From the NCBI GenBank assembly GCA_031266635.1, contig JAISAN010000045.1:1-8319 (forward strand): 8,319 bases of DNA, written 5' to 3'. Shown here piece by piece: positions 7,377 through 8,319 of the stretch (the stretch's first letter is position 1; the number at the start of each line of letters is the position of its first letter). This DNA is from Treponema sp. Lineage in GTDB: Bacteria; Spirochaetota; Spirochaetia; Treponematales; Breznakiellaceae. The notes under the pieces were generated by a model. That model had not been told where the DNA came from. It saw nothing but the letters and a program-made list of their open reading frames with translations, and did not search any database. Made by a program: the position numbers and the translations under genes.

Positions 7377-7513
7377 TTAGAAGGAGTAATCAAAGATAAT
7401 GGGAACGGAGAACACCGAGGCTTCTTTCGTCCCGTTGCGTTCGCCCATACTATACCCAATCCCGCCTTTGATGGAAGCGCCGCCAATGGTCTTCTTGAGC
7501 CACGCGCCGACGC
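7377..7513 (-). pseudogene. Headless 3' fragment of an outer-membrane beta-barrel gene
   Basis: The minus-strand frame encodes the C-terminal barrel end: AWLKKTIGGASIKGGIGYSM, then loop GERNGTKEAS, then the last strand SVFSVPIIFDYSF and TAA (7379-7377). It parallels the gene at 7985-8319 but keeps only the last 45 or so codons. Further upstream the frame stays open to about 7618 through unrelated sequence (reading REYPAGERRSVG just before the homology), with no start codon or family resemblance. The stop, terminal Phe and terminator are all intact. It is either a truncated duplicate or a silent donor cassette; expression as it stands is unlikely. Confidence 0.75.
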
Positions 7514-7861
7514 TCCTGCGCTCCCCTGCCGGATATTCCCGCCAAAGACGGGCAGACGGGGGACATCCCGGGCGCTCATGTGCATGTTGAGTCTGCTTCC
7601 GCAGCCCCGCTTTGCGGGTCTACTACAGCAGGGAATTCCATATACATTCGACCGGTGACGCCCCCCGTCCGCCCGCTCTTGCCGCCGATAGGGGAAGGGT
7701 GGGCTTGGCGGTTCCTCCAAACGGCTCCCCGCGCCTGTGCGCTCCCCGTGAAAAAAGTCTCTCGGATGCCGCGAAAGCGGCTACCTTATGAACCCCGGAC
7801 GGCCTTTTCTTTGCTAATTGCTCCTCATTGTTCCCTGGATTCGGTGGCAGGCACACTTTTT
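7514..7861. other. Intervening GC-rich block between the two repeat copies, no recognisable gene
   Basis: 348 bp with no homology to either neighbour. Two minus-strand frames (to 7720, and 7880-7623) and a plus-strand frame from 7580 are open for 80-120 codons. They lack ribosome binding sites, and their translations are Arg/Gly/Pro/Ser-rich, as expected from GC-rich non-coding DNA. Small hairpins occur (CCCGC-TTT-GCGGG at about 7605-7617, and GCCGC-GAAA-GCGGC at about 7768-7781) besides the larger inverted repeat described separately. I see no transposase, tRNA or target-site duplication. It may be a dispersed, degenerate repeat element of this genome. Confidence 0.6.
7541..7684. repeat. Imperfect long inverted repeat in the intervening block
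   Basis: The left arm (about 7541-7588) resembles the reverse complement of the right arm (about 7637-7684), including an exact GACGGGGG core (7555-7562 against 7662-7669) and CGGGC, CCGG and ATGT blocks. The match is roughly 70-75 percent by eye with one or two small gaps. About 50 nt separate the arms, and a small CCCGC/GCGGG hairpin sits near the middle. It may be two head-to-head copies of a short dispersed repeat. Confidence 0.5.
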
Positions 7862-8121
7862 CTGAGGATACCGTCCCCATTTGTCCGCGAATGAACGCTC
7901 ATTAACGCTAATGCGGCGCCTACCGGGGCGGAATAAAAAAGGGCCATGCAATGCATGACCCTTTGAGCTAAAAATTAACAGGCCTTAGAAGGAGTAATCA
8001 AAGATAATGGGAACGGAGAACACCGAGGCTTGTTTCACCTCGTTGACTTCGCCCATACTATACCCAATCCCGCCTTTGATGGAAGCGCCGCCAATGGTCT
8101 TTTTGATCCATGCGCCGCCGC
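7862..8121. repeat. Direct repeat, copy B (about 260 bp)
   Basis: Partner of copy A at offset 608. This copy is the resident one: at its right edge (8121) the coding frame continues without a break into the rest of the outer-membrane protein gene. Compared with copy A it has only 2 differences in the 123 non-coding positions but 10 in the 137 coding positions. Six of those ten lie within 16 nt (8032-8047). Confidence 0.9.
7935..7964 (-). terminator. Intrinsic terminator of the outer-membrane protein gene
   Basis: Identical to the copy A structure: a 13-pair hairpin (7938-7964) with a T-tract on the minus strand (7940-7935), 20 bp past the stop codon at 7987-7985. It is correctly placed to end transcription of the minus-strand barrel gene. 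On the plus strand only three T follow the stem, so it is not expected to work well in that direction. Confidence 0.85.
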
Positions 8122-8319
8122 CGAATAGGTATCCGCTCTTCGTTAAAGTATCGCCATCCTTATTGGTGTTTTCTCCGATGAGATTATAGCCCAGATCCAG
8201 GCCGACAGTGGCAAAGCCCAGGTTATAGGAAGGCCAGAGATGGGCATTGAGGTTGAGGCCAATATTAAGCTCAGCATCAGTATCATCATTTTTCGAGCCA
8301 CCTCCAAACAGAGCGTCCA
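7985..8319 (-). CDS. Outer-membrane beta-barrel protein, C-terminal 110 residues (partial)
   Basis: The 5' part lies beyond the right edge; 110 codons plus TAA are visible. The sequence alternates hydrophobic and small polar residues in strand-like runs: ELNIGLNLNAHLW, GFATVGLDLGYNLI, SGYLFGGGAWIKK, SIKGGIGYSM and SVFSVPIIFDYSF. Long polar loops (ENTNKDGDTLTK; GEVNEVKQ) alternate with short turns (PSYN; KTIG). The protein ends in Phe with aromatic/hydrophobic residues on alternating positions, the C-terminal signature recognised by the BAM outer-membrane insertion machinery. If the last strand ends in the periplasm, the long loops face outward. I recognise no specific family or substrate; a general porin-like or surface-antigen role is inferred. 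Its 3' end is duplicated in copy A, and a strong terminator follows it. Confidence 0.75.
   Translation of the reverse strand, partial: DALFGGGSKNDDTDAELNIGLNLNAHLWPSYNLGFATVGLDLGYNLIGENTNKDGDTLTKSGYLFGGGAWIKKTIGGASIKGGIGYSMGEVNEVKQASVFSVPIIFDYSF

Larger units (their letters stand above)
7254..7513. repeat. Direct repeat, copy A (about 260 bp)
   Basis: It aligns without gaps to copy B at a constant offset of 608 bp, with 12 differences in 260 positions. From left to right it holds a leader with GGATACC(A/G)TCCCC (about 7258-7270), a spacer with TGAACGCTCATTAACGC, a minus-strand terminator hairpin, and the last 45 codons plus stop of an outer-membrane barrel gene. Identity stops at 7513, after which copy A runs into unrelated GC-rich sequence. 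The left edge abuts the Rpn remnant. It is a duplicated 3' gene end, not an insertion sequence, since no transposase or terminal inverted repeats are seen. Confidence 0.9.

Noticed and set aside
7399..7590. Plus-strand ORFs starting MGTENTEA at 7399 and 8007
   Set aside because: Both are antisense to the barrel gene end in the two repeat copies, have no ribosome binding site, and are similar only because the DNA is repeated.
7623..7880. Minus-strand 85-codon ORF starting in the leader of repeat copy B
   Set aside because: It has no ribosome binding site, its composition is that of GC-rich non-coding DNA, and it crosses the boundary between the repeat and the unrelated block. It could be a dispersed repeat read as protein; I cannot support it as a gene.
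7254..8121. The two direct repeats as the ends of an insertion sequence or as a CRISPR array
   Set aside because: The 348 bp between them contain no transposase or recombinase. The repeats are 260-bp gene ends rather than short terminal repeats, and there are only two of them with no regular spacers.

Overview
This window looks like part of a chromosome from a GC-rich, host-associated treponeme-like spirochaete, of the kind found in termite guts. I infer this from the style of the DnaE and RecG proteins, a PD-(D/E)XK/Rpn-family gene with a C-terminal E-G-x-E-x-G tail, and a beta-barrel outer-membrane protein in a repeat-rich tail. No phylogeny could be run, so the assignment is tentative.

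Layout. Positions 1-170 hold the start of a minus-strand gene, probably a V4R-domain (4-vinyl reductase-like) protein. A short divergent regulatory region (171-331) separates it from a plus-strand replication/repair operon: dnaE (332-3919), a 27-codon in-frame leader ORF (3909-3992) and recG (3993-6212). An intrinsic terminator follows at about 6265-6291. Next is a stand-alone Rpn-family nuclease gene (6370-7209).

The last 1.1 kb is a genomic scrapyard. It contains a 14-codon remnant of a second Rpn paralogue (7212-7257) and a direct repeat of about 260 bp present twice, exactly 608 bp apart (7254-7513 and 7862-8121). Each repeat copy carries the 3' end and terminator of a minus-strand outer-membrane beta-barrel gene. 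Copy B is the true 3' end of a gene that runs off the right edge (7985-8319). Copy A is a headless duplicate (7377-7513) fused to 348 bp of GC-rich sequence with no recognisable gene but with an imperfect long inverted repeat.

How the parts fit. dnaE and recG serve replication and fork rescue, and appear translationally coupled through the leader ORF. In the right-hand part, a recombination-associated nuclease gene sits beside a broken copy of its own family and beside a duplicated outer-membrane 3' cassette. The two cassettes are nearly identical in their non-coding part. They differ by a burst of purely amino-acid-changing substitutions in what should be the last surface-exposed loop. That pattern, which resembles donor-cassette diversification of surface proteins, is the most interesting signal here.
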